Shown: piece after piece, positions 1 through 5,121 of the stretch
Numbering within the stretch: the first letter of the stretch is position 1
Layout of the letters: each line of letters opens with the position of its first letter
Assembly (NCBI GenBank): GCA_003242505.1
Contig: QGUP01000055.1
Span: 1 to 9,418, forward strand
DNA from: Bacillota bacterium
Lineage (GTDB): Bacteria > Bacillota > Sulfobacillia > Symbiobacteriales > ZC4RG38
DNA length: 9,418 bases
Direction of reading: 5' to 3'
Position numbers and translations under genes: made by a program
Notes under the pieces: generated by a model
The model's database searches: none
Told to the model about the DNA's origin: nothing
What the model saw: only the letters and a program-made list of their open reading frames with translations

Positions 1-217
1 CCAGAACGCGATCCAGCAGGCCCGGCTCTTCAAGGAGGTGGCCGGGGTGACGGGCATCGCCCTCACCAAGCTCGACGGCACCGCCAAGGGCGGGGTGGTG
101 ATCGCCGTCCGCAAGGCCGAGGGTATCCCCATCAAGTGGATCGGCGTCGGCGAGGGGCTGGAGGACCTGCAGCCCTTTGACCCCCGGCAGTTCGTCGCGG
201 CCCTCTTCGAGGGGTAG
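1..217 (+). CDS. ftsY: FtsY, signal recognition particle receptor GTPase (3' end only)
   Basis: The window opens inside this gene; the readable frame begins at base 2 and gives the last 71 residues, ending at TAG 215-217. FtsY is the membrane-associated SRP receptor: its NG-domain GTPase pairs with that of Ffh to deliver ribosome-nascent chain complexes to the SecYEG translocon. The visible part contains the G4 box TKLD followed by GTAKGG (the conserved G5-side segment), then the FtsY/Ffh-type C-terminal signature IGVGEGLEDLQPFDP and a short helix ending in ALFEG. DLQPFDP, rather than the LEPFHP seen in the neighbouring ffh, and the absence of an M domain after it identify FtsY rather than a second SRP54. 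Its position two genes upstream of ylxM-ffh matches the Bacillota order. The N-terminal A domain and the P-loop lie outside the window. Confidence 0.96.
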   Translation, partial: QNAIQQARLFKEVAGVTGIALTKLDGTAKGGVVIAVRKAEGIPIKWIGVGEGLEDLQPFDPRQFVAALFEG

Positions 218-220
218 CGG

Positions 221-260
221 GGCCCCGGCCTGGCCCGTAGCCCCAGGTCAGCCGGGGGCC
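221..260 (+). repeat. Imperfect inverted repeat after the ftsY stop
   Basis: Bases 221-229 can pair with 251-260 (nine pairs with one bulged G at 254). Inside this, CTGG 230-233 pairs with CCAG 243-246. The structure starts four bases after the ftsY stop, so it could mark the 3' end of the ftsY transcript, but no T-rich tract follows and a canonical intrinsic terminator cannot be claimed. The same 12-base string GGGGCCCCGGCC occurs at 219-230 and 255-266, so part of the pairing is simple GC-rich self-complementarity. Confidence 0.35.
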
Positions 261-308
261 CCGGCCGGGTCGTCGCCTGGGATTGCAGCCAGCGGAGGTC
301 GGCAGCCG

Positions 309-644
309 ATGGAGCTCAGGGACGTGCAGCGGGCGGTGGACGCGTGGATCGGCCAGTTCAAGGAGGGCTACTGGCCGCCCCTGGCCAACCTCGCCCGGCT
401 GGTGGAAGAGGTGGGGGAGCTCTCCCGGGAGTTGAACGCCCGGTTTGGCCCCAAAACCAAGAAGCCCACGGAGGCGGACCGGGACCTGGCCCTGGAGCTG
501 GGGGACATCCTCTTCGTGGTGGCGGTCCTGGCGAACCAGCTCGGGGTCGACCTGGAAGAGGCCTTCCGGCGGGTGATGGCCAAGTACGAGACCCGGGACC
601 GGGACCGGTGGGAGCGGAAGGGCGCGTCAGCCAATGCCCCTTGA
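309..644 (+). CDS. ypjD: MazG-like NTP pyrophosphohydrolase, YpjD type
   Basis: Encodes a 111-residue all-alpha protein of the MazG/dUTPase-C superfamily, which hydrolyses nucleoside triphosphates, often non-canonical ones, to the monophosphate and pyrophosphate with Mg2+. The metal-binding signature is present: E34-x-x-E37 (EEVGELSREL) and E63-x-x-D66 (ELGDILF). The frame resembles Bacillus YpjD as I recall it along its length, including the N-terminal QFKEGYW..L segment (residues 16-26), the RFG..PK.PTE linker and the C-terminal TRDRDRW. The in-frame TTG at 177 would lie inside ftsY and add a low-complexity tail. ATG 309 is chosen because GGAGG lies at 294-298 and homology starts at residue 5. 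In Bacillus subtilis ypjD belongs to the dapB region, so this placement between ftsY and ylxM is unusual. The true substrate cannot be told from sequence. The gene symbol follows resemblance to B. subtilis. Confidence 0.9.
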   Translation: MELRDVQRAVDAWIGQFKEGYWPPLANLARLVEEVGELSRELNARFGPKTKKPTEADRDLALELGDILFVVAVLANQLGVDLEEAFRRVMAKYETRDRDRWERKGASANAP

Positions 645-669
645 CAGCCCCGGGGCCGCAGGGTAGAAT
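641..669 (+). promoter_or_regulatory. Vegetative (sigma-A type) promoter for ylxM-ffh
   Basis: A perfect -35 hexamer TTGACA (641-646) is separated by exactly 17 bases from a -10 hexamer TAGAAT (664-669; 5 of 6 to TATAAT). Transcription would start near 676, about 42 bases before the ylxM start. The -35 box contains the TGA stop (642-644) of the upstream pyrophosphohydrolase gene. In a background this GC-rich, a match of this quality at optimal spacing is unlikely to be accidental. It implies that ylxM-ffh, and possibly the genes after it, can be transcribed independently of ftsY. Confidence 0.85.
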
Positions 670-682
670 GGTCTCCGCGGCC

Positions 683-704
683 TGTCAAGTAGCTGTACTT
701 GACA
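683..704 (+). promoter_or_regulatory. Perfect 9-bp inverted repeat in the ylxM leader (candidate operator or RNA hairpin)
   Basis: TGTCAAGTA (683-691) and TACTTGACA (696-704) are exact reverse complements separated by GCTG. The element starts about 7 bases after the predicted transcription start and ends at the first base of the ylxM Shine-Dalgarno tract (AAGGGGG, 704-710). It is AT-rich compared with its surroundings. As DNA it has the form of a dimeric repressor operator placed to block early elongation. As RNA it would form a 9-bp stem with a tetraloop beside the ribosome-binding site. No T-tract follows, so it is not a terminator. I do not recognise the half-site. Confidence 0.6.
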
Positions 705-717
705 AGGGGGCGGCGGC

Positions 718-1098
718 ATGAAAGACCTGGAGCGCATGGCCCTCCTGCTGGACTTCTACGGGCCGCTCCTGACCCCCCGGCAGCAGGCGCTGATGCGGGC
801 CTACTACCAGGAGGACCTCTCCCTCGGGGAGATCGCCGAGGCGGAGCAGGTCTCCCGGCAGGCGGTCCACGACCAGATCAAGCGGGCCGAGGCGGCGCTC
901 CAGGAGATGGAGAACCGGCTGGGACTGGTGGCGGAGCACCTCCGCCAGCAGGCCATCCTGAGGGAGGCCTGCTCGCACCTGGAGGCGGCCCGGGCCCTGG
1001 TGGGCGAGGACGCCCCCGCGGCCGCGGCGATTGCGGCGGCCGAGGGGCTGATCCGGCAACTGCTGCTGCCGGCCGATCCCCCGCCGGACAGGGGGTGA
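718..1098 (+). CDS. ylxM: YlxM, helix-turn-helix SRP-associated protein (UPF0122)
   Basis: A 126-residue protein of the YlxM/UPF0122 family, typical of Bacillota, nearly always directly upstream of ffh. Residues 1-65 show the family pattern: DFYGPLLTPRQ (12-22), then YYQEDLSLGEIAEA (29-42) and VSRQAVHDQIKRAE (45-58), a sigma-factor region-4-like HTH. The rest is predicted helical with an Ala-rich segment (99-108) and a Pro-rich end. In streptococci YlxM is reported to associate with SRP and stimulate Ffh GTPase activity; whether the HTH binds DNA or only RNA/protein is unsettled. ATG 718 is preceded by AAGGGGG at 704-710 (7-base spacing). Six bases separate its stop from the ffh start, so translational coupling is likely. 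It is the first gene after the 641-669 promoter. Confidence 0.95.
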   Translation: MKDLERMALLLDFYGPLLTPRQQALMRAYYQEDLSLGEIAEAEQVSRQAVHDQIKRAEAALQEMENRLGLVAEHLRQQAILREACSHLEAARALVGEDAPAAAAIAAAEGLIRQLLLPADPPPDRG

Positions 1099-1104
1099 GG
1101 AGAG

Positions 1105-2481
1105 ATGGCAATGTTCGAAGGGCTCTCCGAGAAGCTCCAGGAGGTCATGCGCCGGCTCCGGGGCAAGGGGAAGTTGACCGAGGAAGACGTCGCCGAGGCG
1201 ATGCGGGAGGTCCGGCGGGCCCTCCTGGCAGCGGACGTCAACTTCAAGGTCGCCCGGGACTTCGTCAACCGGGTCTCCGCCCGGGCGGTGGGGGCCGAGG
1301 TGATGGAGAGCCTCACCCCGGCCCAGCAGGTGGTGAAGATCGTCCACGAGGAGCTGACCGCCCTCATGGGCGGCGAGGCCGCCCGCCTCGCGGTGGCGCC
1401 CCAGCCGCCCACCGTGATCATGCTGGCGGGCCTCCAGGGGGCGGGGAAGACCACCCACGCGGCCAAGCTGGCGGTGCTGCTGAAAAAGCAAGGCCGGCGG
1501 CCGCTCCTGGTGGCGGCGGACATCTATCGCCCTGCGGCCATCCGGCAGCTCCAGGTGCTGGGGGAGCAGGCCGGGGTGCCGGTCTTCAGCCTGGGGCAGG
1601 AGGACCCGGTGCGGATCGCCGCCGAGGCGGTGGCCCACGCCCGGTCCCAGGGCCTGGACTACGTCCTCGTCGACACCGCGGGGCGGCTCCACGTCGACCA
1701 GGAGCTGATGGCCGAACTCCAACGGATCCGGGACGCGGTCGGGCCCCACGAGGTCCTGCTGGTGGTGGACGCGATGACCGGCCAGGACGCGGTGAACGTG
1801 GCGGAGCAGTTCCACCAACAGCTTGGGATCACCGGGGTGATCCTGACCAAGCTGGACGGGGACACCCGGGGCGGCGCCGCCCTCAGCGTCCGGGCTGTCA
1901 CCGGCCAGCCGATCAAGTTCGTCGGTGTGGGAGAGAAGCTCGACGCCCTCGAGCCCTTCCACCCCGACCGGATGGCCTCCCGGATCCTGGGCATGGGGGA
2001 CGTCCTGAGCCTCATCGAGAAGGCTCAGGCGGCCCTGGACGCCCAGAAGGCCCTGGAGCTGCAGCAGAAGGTGCAGCGGGCCGAGTTCAACCTGGAGGAC
2101 TTCCGGGAGCAGCTCCGGGAGATGCGGAAGCTCGGCCCCATCGACCAGTGGCTCGCCCTCCTGCCGGGGTTCGACCAGATCAAGAAGCAACTGCCGGAGA
2201 ACCTCCAGGTGGGCGAGAAGGAGCTCCGGCGGATGGAAGCGATCATCAACTCGATGACCGTCGAGGAGCGCCGGCACCCGGAGATCATCGACACCCGGCG
2301 CAAGCACCGGATCGCCCGGGGCTCCGGCACCACCATCGCCGACGTCAACCGGCTCCTCAAGCAGTTCGAGGAGACCCGCAAGCTGATGAAGCAGTTCGCG
2401 GGGATGGAGAAGCAACTCAAGAAGCGGATGGGCAAGCTCGGCCGGCTGCCGGGGCTGCCCTTCCTGGGACCCAGGCGCTGA
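1105..2481 (+). CDS. ffh: Ffh, signal recognition particle protein (SRP54 GTPase)
   Basis: Full-length SRP54 (458 aa), the protein subunit of SRP that binds signal sequences and 4.5S/6S RNA and docks on FtsY. N domain about 1-90. G domain: P-loop GLQGAGKTT (109-117), DTAGR (190-194), TKLD (248-251) with DTRGG after it, and the FVGVGEKLDALEPFHP closing motif. M domain about 300-458: GPIDQ (344-348), then the RNA-binding helix-turn-helix SMTVEER....RRKHRIARGSGTT (383-410) and NRLLKQF (415-421). The M domain is poor in methionine (six in residues 300-458), with Leu/Phe in several positions that are usually Met. The start is ambiguous: AGGGGGTG (1090-1097) favours ATG 1105, while GAGGAG (1097-1102) favours ATG 1111 (MFEGL). 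The stop lies within a 21-bp tandem duplication. Confidence 0.98.
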   Translation: MAMFEGLSEKLQEVMRRLRGKGKLTEEDVAEAMREVRRALLAADVNFKVARDFVNRVSARAVGAEVMESLTPAQQVVKIVHEELTALMGGEAARLAVAPQPPTVIMLAGLQGAGKTTHAAKLAVLLKKQGRRPLLVAADIYRPAAIRQLQVLGEQAGVPVFSLGQEDPVRIAAEAVAHARSQGLDYVLVDTAGRLHVDQELMAELQRIRDAVGPHEVLLVVDAMTGQDAVNVAEQFHQQLGITGVILTKLDGDTRGGAALSVRAVTGQPIKFVGVGEKLDALEPFHPDRMASRILGMGDVLSLIEKAQAALDAQKALELQQKVQRAEFNLEDFREQLREMRKLGPIDQWLALLPGFDQIKKQLPENLQVGEKELRRMEAIINSMTVEERRHPEIIDTRRKHRIARGSGTTIADVNRLLKQFEETRKLMKQFAGMEKQLKKRMGKLGRLPGLPFLGPRR

Positions 2482-2504
2482 CGGCTGGGACCCGGGCGCT
2501 GACG
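2464..2504 (+). repeat. 21-bp tandem duplication across the ffh stop codon
   Basis: CTGGGACCCAGGCGCTGACG (2464-2483) is repeated at 2485-2504 with one difference (A to G at the tenth base); the period is 21. The ffh stop TGA (2479-2481) is in copy one, and the period of seven codons places another in-frame TGA (2500-2502) in copy two. This looks like a recent slippage duplication of the last codons of ffh. Confidence 0.85.
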
Positions 2505-2535
2505 ACCTGGTCGCTACCCTTGCCGGCCCGCCGGC

Positions 2536-2553
2536 CCTGCCGGCGCCGGCAGG
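2536..2553 (+). other. 18-bp perfect palindrome upstream of rpsP, followed by an AT-rich patch
   Basis: Bases 2536-2544 (CCTGCCGGC) are the exact reverse complement of 2545-2553, so RNA could form a 7-bp stem with a GCGC loop. Immediately downstream, 2554-2580 is markedly AT-rich (ATACATGATTCATTCGTAAC begins it), but there is no run of T. It may be a weak attenuator between ffh and rpsP, or the patch may hold a promoter. TACAAC at 2576-2581 could be a -10, but I see no convincing -35 for it, so neither reading is secure. Confidence 0.4.
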
Positions 2554-2618
2554 ATACATGATTCATTCGTAACCCTACAACCGTTGGCCGCCCAGCGCGG
2601 CAGGAGGTGATGTGAAAG

Positions 2619-2885
2619 ATGGCGCTCAAGATCCGCCTGAAGCGGCACGGCTCCAACAAGAAGCCCTTCTACCGGTTTGTGGTGGCGGAGGAGACCTCCC
2701 CCCGGGATGGCCGCTTCGTCGAGGAGCTCGGGTACTACGACCCGACCAAGAACCCGGCGGTGATCAAGGTGGACGAGGAGAAGGCCATCGCCTGGCTGAA
2801 GCGGGGCGCCCAGCCCACCGACACCGCCCGGGCCCTGCTCTCCAAGGCCGGCATCCTGAAGAAGCTGGCGGAGAGCAACAAGTAG
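2619..2885 (+). CDS. rpsP: 30S ribosomal protein S16
   Basis: An 88-residue S16, the usual length, which binds 16S rRNA early in assembly of the 30S body. The family signature is intact: KIRLKRHGSNKKPFYRFVVAE (residues 4-24), RDGRFVEELGYYDP (29-42) and the C-terminal W LKRGAQPTDTAR (59-71). ATG 2619 has a near-ideal Shine-Dalgarno AGGAGGTGA (2602-2610) ending eight bases upstream. The 137-base spacer after ffh contains a palindrome and an AT-rich patch but no clear terminator, so co-transcription with ffh, as in Bacillus subtilis, is likely. The following genes khpA, ylqD, rimM and trmD complete a conserved ribosome and tRNA maturation cluster. Confidence 0.98.
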   Translation: MALKIRLKRHGSNKKPFYRFVVAEETSPRDGRFVEELGYYDPTKNPAVIKVDEEKAIAWLKRGAQPTDTARALLSKAGILKKLAESNK

Positions 2886-2889
2886 TTCC

Positions 2890-2931
2890 GGCCGGCGACG
2901 GGGTCTGACCTCAGGCCGGCGTCGGGGTCTG
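2890..2931 (+). repeat. 24-bp-period direct repeat after rpsP
   Basis: GGCCGGCGACGGGGTCTG (2890-2907) recurs at 2914-2931 with one change (A to T), 24 bases apart, starting four bases after the rpsP stop. It is non-coding by position. Together with the hairpin at 2934-2957 it fills most of the 79-base rpsP-khpA spacer. Confidence 0.75.
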
Positions 2932-2933
2932 CT

Positions 2934-2957
2934 GGGGGAGTCCCCCCGGCGGGGGGA
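2934..2957 (+). promoter_or_regulatory. Alternative hairpins overlapping the khpA ribosome-binding region
   Basis: The C-run 2942-2947 can pair either upstream with GGGGG (2934-2938, loop AGT) or downstream with GGGGGGA (2951-2957, loop GGC; seven pairs with T2941). The two stems are mutually exclusive. The downstream one would sequester GGGGGGAG, the Shine-Dalgarno-like tract nearest the GTG at 2965. Pairing is plain from sequence; a regulatory role is only inferred. Confidence 0.4.
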
Positions 2958-2964
2958 GCAGGGG

Positions 2965-3204
2965 GTGCCCAGGGTGAAGGAACTGGTGGAGGTCCTGGTC
3001 CGTTCCCTGGTGGACCAGCCTGACCAGGTGGCGGTCACCAGCAAGGAGACGGCCCGCAGCCTGGTCCTGGAGGTCCGGGTCGCACCGGCGGACATGGGCA
3101 AGGTCATCGGCCGGCAGGGCCGGGTGGCCCGGGCGATCCGCACGGTGGTCAAGGCCGCGGCTGTCCGGGACGGCCGCCGGGTTCAGGTGGAGTTTGTGCC
3201 GTGA
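2965..3204 (+). CDS. khpA: KhpA, KH-domain RNA-binding protein
   Basis: A 79-residue single KH-domain protein (formerly YlqC, UPF0109), an RNA chaperone that in Gram-positive bacteria works with KhpB/EloR and influences cell elongation and sRNA-mediated regulation. The RNA-binding loop is GRQG (residues 49-52) within GKVIGRQGRVARAIRTVVKA (45-64), flanked by the expected strands VLEVRVAPAD (34-43) and RRVQVEF (71-77). The N-terminal VKELVEVLVRSLVDQPDQV matches the family. The start is GTG 2965 (preceded by GGGGGGAG 2951-2958) or GTG 2974 (preceded by AGGGGGTG 2960-2967), and homology cannot separate them. Its stop overlaps the ylqD start (GTGA), indicating coupled translation. Confidence 0.93.
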   Translation: MPRVKELVEVLVRSLVDQPDQVAVTSKETARSLVLEVRVAPADMGKVIGRQGRVARAIRTVVKAAAVRDGRRVQVEFVP

Positions 3205-3614
3205 ACAACAAGATTCAGATTCTGCGCCCGGTCACCGTCCGGGCCCGGGTGACGCCGGCCTTGAAGGCCCGGCTGAAGCAAGAGGTGGAGGCGGAGGTCC
3301 GGCAACTGGACCTGGAGGTCCAGGAGCTGGAGACCCAGCTGAAGCGCGCCCAGCTGACCATGACCAACATGACCCCGCAGCAGCAACTTCAGCTCCGCCA
3401 GGCGGTGGATCTGGAGAAGCAGAAGCGGCAGGCGGAGAAAGAGGCGCTTCTGGAGCGGCTGCGGGAGATCGAGGCGCTGCCCCTGGGCAGCGAGATCCTC
3501 CAGGGGACGGTCCAGGCGGTGGCCGAGGTGGGGGTCGGCGACGACCTGGAAAGCCTTCTGGCCACCGAGATCGTGGTCGAGGACGGCCGGATCATCGCGA
3601 TCCGGAGGGGTTAG
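3201..3614 (+). CDS. ylqD: YlqD family protein (coiled coil, function unknown)
   Basis: A 137-residue protein matching the YlqD family, found in Bacillota between khpA and rimM. The N-terminal strand IQILRPVTVRARVTP (5-19) is followed by a long charged helix with coiled-coil character (about 20-92; QQQLQLRQAVDLEKQ in the middle), then a small C-terminal beta segment GSEILQGTVQAVAEVGVGDDL (96-116) and TEIVVEDGRIIAIR (122-135), which is conserved in the family. No catalytic motif, signal peptide or membrane segment is visible. GTG 3201 overlaps the khpA TGA by four bases (GTGA), so the two are translationally coupled and probably made in fixed ratio. The family has no established function; the neighbours suggest ribosome or RNA maturation. 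Confidence 0.88.
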   Translation: MNNKIQILRPVTVRARVTPALKARLKQEVEAEVRQLDLEVQELETQLKRAQLTMTNMTPQQQLQLRQAVDLEKQKRQAEKEALLERLREIEALPLGSEILQGTVQAVAEVGVGDDLESLLATEIVVEDGRIIAIRRG

Positions 3615-3620
3615 CCAGCC

Positions 3621-4184
3621 ATGACCGGAGAAGACCGTGGGGGACGGGAAACCGGCGCAGCCCGTGGGGGACCGGCGCCCCGGGTCCGGATCGGACGGAT
3701 CGTCGCGCCCCAGGGGGTCCGGGGCGCGGTCCGGGTCCAGTCCCTCAGCGACTTCCCCGAACGCTGGGCCCGGCTGACCCAGGTCTACATCGGCGACGAG
3801 CCGACCCCCCGGGCCGTCAAGTGTCTGGGGTTCACCCGGGGCGGCACCATGCCGGTGCTGAAGATCAGCGGGGTCGAGACCCGGGACGAGGCGGAGAAGC
3901 TCCGGGGGCGCTACCTGGAGGTCCCCCGGGAGCAGGCCCACCCGCTGCCCGAAGATACCTTTTATACCTTTGAACTCATCGGCCTGCGGGCGGAGGACCC
4001 CGGGGGGGTTCTGCTGGGCCGGGTGGTGGATGTGGAGCCGGCGCCGGCCTCGGACCTCCTGGTCCTGGAGCTTGCCGACGGCCGCACCGCCCGGGTGCCC
4101 ATGGTCCGGGCCTTCGTCCAGGCGGTGGACCTCGAGGGGCAGCGGGTGGTTATCCAGCCGATCCCGGGGCTCCTCGACCCCTGA
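3621..4184 (+). CDS. rimM: RimM, 16S rRNA processing / 30S maturation factor
   Basis: A 187-residue RimM, which binds S19 and assists maturation of the 30S head. The N-terminal RimM beta-barrel covers about 21-106 (VRIGRIVAPQGVRGAVRVQS at 22-41; EAEKLRGRYLEVP at 90-102) and the C-terminal PRC barrel about 112-187 (FYTFELIGLRAED, LLGRVVDVEPAPASDLLVLE at 131-150, RVPMVRAFVQAVDLE, closing GLLDP). The first 20 residues are a Gly/Arg-rich extension not needed by the fold, containing RGG twice. This comes from an 11-bp exact DNA repeat (3635-3645 and 3662-3672, 27 bases apart). ATG 3621 is preceded by GGAGGGG (3604-3610) and lies six bases after the ylqD stop. trmD follows after 33 bases, the conserved arrangement. 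Confidence 0.96.
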   Translation: MTGEDRGGRETGAARGGPAPRVRIGRIVAPQGVRGAVRVQSLSDFPERWARLTQVYIGDEPTPRAVKCLGFTRGGTMPVLKISGVETRDEAEKLRGRYLEVPREQAHPLPEDTFYTFELIGLRAEDPGGVLLGRVVDVEPAPASDLLVLELADGRTARVPMVRAFVQAVDLEGQRVVIQPIPGLLDP

Positions 4185-4217
4185 GCCCGGGCCCGGGGGA
4201 CGGAAGGGGGCTGGCCG

Positions 4218-5003
4218 ATGCTGATCCACCTCCTCACCATCCACCCCGCCCTGTGCTACGGCCCCCTGGAGGAGGCGATCCTCGGGCGGGCCCGGGAGAA
4301 GGGCCTCCTGGACATCCGGGTGGTGAACATCCGGGACTTTGCCCCGGGCCGGCACCAGATCACCGACGACTACCCCTACGGCGGCGGCGTCGGCCTGGTG
4401 ATGAAGCCCGAGCCGATCTTCCTGGCGGTGGAGCACGCCATCCGCCAGGGGCCCTATCGGGAGGTGGTGCCCCCGGAGGGGCTCACCGGTCCGCCCCCCG
4501 GGGGGCGGCCCCGGATCCTGCTGATGGACCCCGCCGGCCGGCGGTTCGACCAGGCCTACGCCCGGGAACTGGCCCAGGAGGAGCACCTGATCTTCATCTG
4601 CGGCCGGTACGAGGGCGTGGACGAGCGGGTCCGGCTCCTGGTGACCGACGAGGTCTCCATCGGCGATTACGTCCTCACCGGCGGGGAACTTCCCGCCCTG
4701 GTGATGATCGACGCGATCAGCCGGATGGTCCCCGGGGTTCTGGGGGATGAGCAGTCCGCCCAGGACGACTCCTTCGCCACGGGCCTCCTGGAAGGGCCGT
4801 CCTACACCCGACCGCCGGAGTTCCGGGGGCTCAGGGTGCCCGAGGTGCTCCTCCGGGGGGACCACCGGGCCATCGCCCGGTGGCGCCGGAAGGAGGCCCT
4901 GCGCCGGACCCGGCGGCTCCGGCCGGACCTGCTCCGGACGGCTCCCCTTACCGAGGAGGACCGGCAACTCCTGGCGGAGATCGAGGCGGAGGAGGGGGCC
5001 TGA
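4218..5003 (+). CDS. trmD: TrmD, tRNA (guanine-N1-)-methyltransferase
   Basis: A 261-residue SPOUT-class methyltransferase that makes m1G37 in tRNA from S-adenosylmethionine, preventing +1 frameshifting. Key segments: DDYPYGGGVGLVMKPEP (50-66), the knot region with CGRYEGVDERV (128-138), SIGDYVLTGGELPA (147-160), PGVLG (172-176) and DDSFATGLLEGPSYTRPP (183-200). Residues aligning with E. coli catalytic Glu116, Arg154 and Asp169 appear to be Glu132, Arg169 and Asp184. The SPQG element reads DPAG (104-107), as in other high-GC bacteria, and an insertion (about 83-97, PPEGLTGPPPGG) precedes it. The N-terminus MLIHLLTIHPALCYGPL departs from the usual FPEMF form. ATG 4218 follows GGAAGGGGG (4202-4210). 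Confidence 0.97.
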   Translation: MLIHLLTIHPALCYGPLEEAILGRAREKGLLDIRVVNIRDFAPGRHQITDDYPYGGGVGLVMKPEPIFLAVEHAIRQGPYREVVPPEGLTGPPPGGRPRILLMDPAGRRFDQAYARELAQEEHLIFICGRYEGVDERVRLLVTDEVSIGDYVLTGGELPALVMIDAISRMVPGVLGDEQSAQDDSFATGLLEGPSYTRPPEFRGLRVPEVLLRGDHRAIARWRRKEALRRTRRLRPDLLRTAPLTEEDRQLLAEIEAEEGA

Positions 5004-5010
5004 TCCGAGG

Positions 5011-5080
5011 CCTGCCCGGGGCCCTGCCCGGGTCGGGAAGGGGCCGGGCCCGGGCCGGGACCGGGAGCCCTGGGCCGGGG
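5011..5080 (+). other. GC-rich repetitive spacer between trmD and the rplS promoter
   Basis: A 12-bp tandem duplication (CCTGCCCGGGGC 5011-5022 and CCTGCCCGGGTC 5023-5034) is followed by a run of G-triplets separated by 2-6 bases from 5040 to 5080 (GGGG-CC-GGG-CCC-GGG-CC-GGG-ACC-GGG and onward), ending seven bases before the rplS -35 box. The tract fits a G-quadruplex pattern but is also self-complementary and could simply form hairpins. No terminator T-tract is present. Confidence 0.45.
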
Positions 5081-5086
5081 CGGCTA

Positions 5087-5115
5087 TTGCCCCTGTAACC
5101 AGCCTTTGCTATACT
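5087..5115 (+). promoter_or_regulatory. Extended -10 vegetative promoter for rplS
   Basis: TTGCCC (5087-5092; 4 of 6 to TTGACA) lies 17 bases before TATACT (5110-5115; 5 of 6 to TATAAT), and TG at 5107-5108 supplies the extended -10 element. It sits in an abrupt AT-rich dip in a GC-rich spacer. Transcription would begin near 5122, leaving a leader of about 70 bases before the rplS GTG. With the terminator after rplS, this makes L19 a separately controllable unit. Confidence 0.8.
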
Positions 5116-5121
5116 AATGCC

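Noticed and set aside
100..217. Whether the first partial gene is a second ffh copy rather than ftsY
   Set aside because: The frame ends directly after DLQPFDPRQFVAALFEG with no M domain, which is the FtsY ending.
177..308. N-terminal extension of the pyrophosphohydrolase from TTG 177
   Set aside because: It overlaps the end of ftsY, is low-complexity Ser/Pro/Gly, and lacks a ribosome-binding site, whereas ATG 309 has GGAGG at good spacing.
685..2559. A 624-codon open frame on the minus strand opposite ylxM-ffh, and similar long minus-strand frames at 3183-4967 and 6598-8451
   Set aside because: Their translations are compositionally biased (Leu/Pro/Gly/His/Arg), resemble no family, and lie exactly opposite well-conserved genes; stop codons are rare in any frame of DNA this GC-rich.
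2610..2615. Start-stop minimal ORF (ATGTGA) just before rpsP
   Set aside because: It lies only two bases after the AGGAGG that serves rpsP, too close for initiation; probably a chance product of the GGTGATGTGA sequence.
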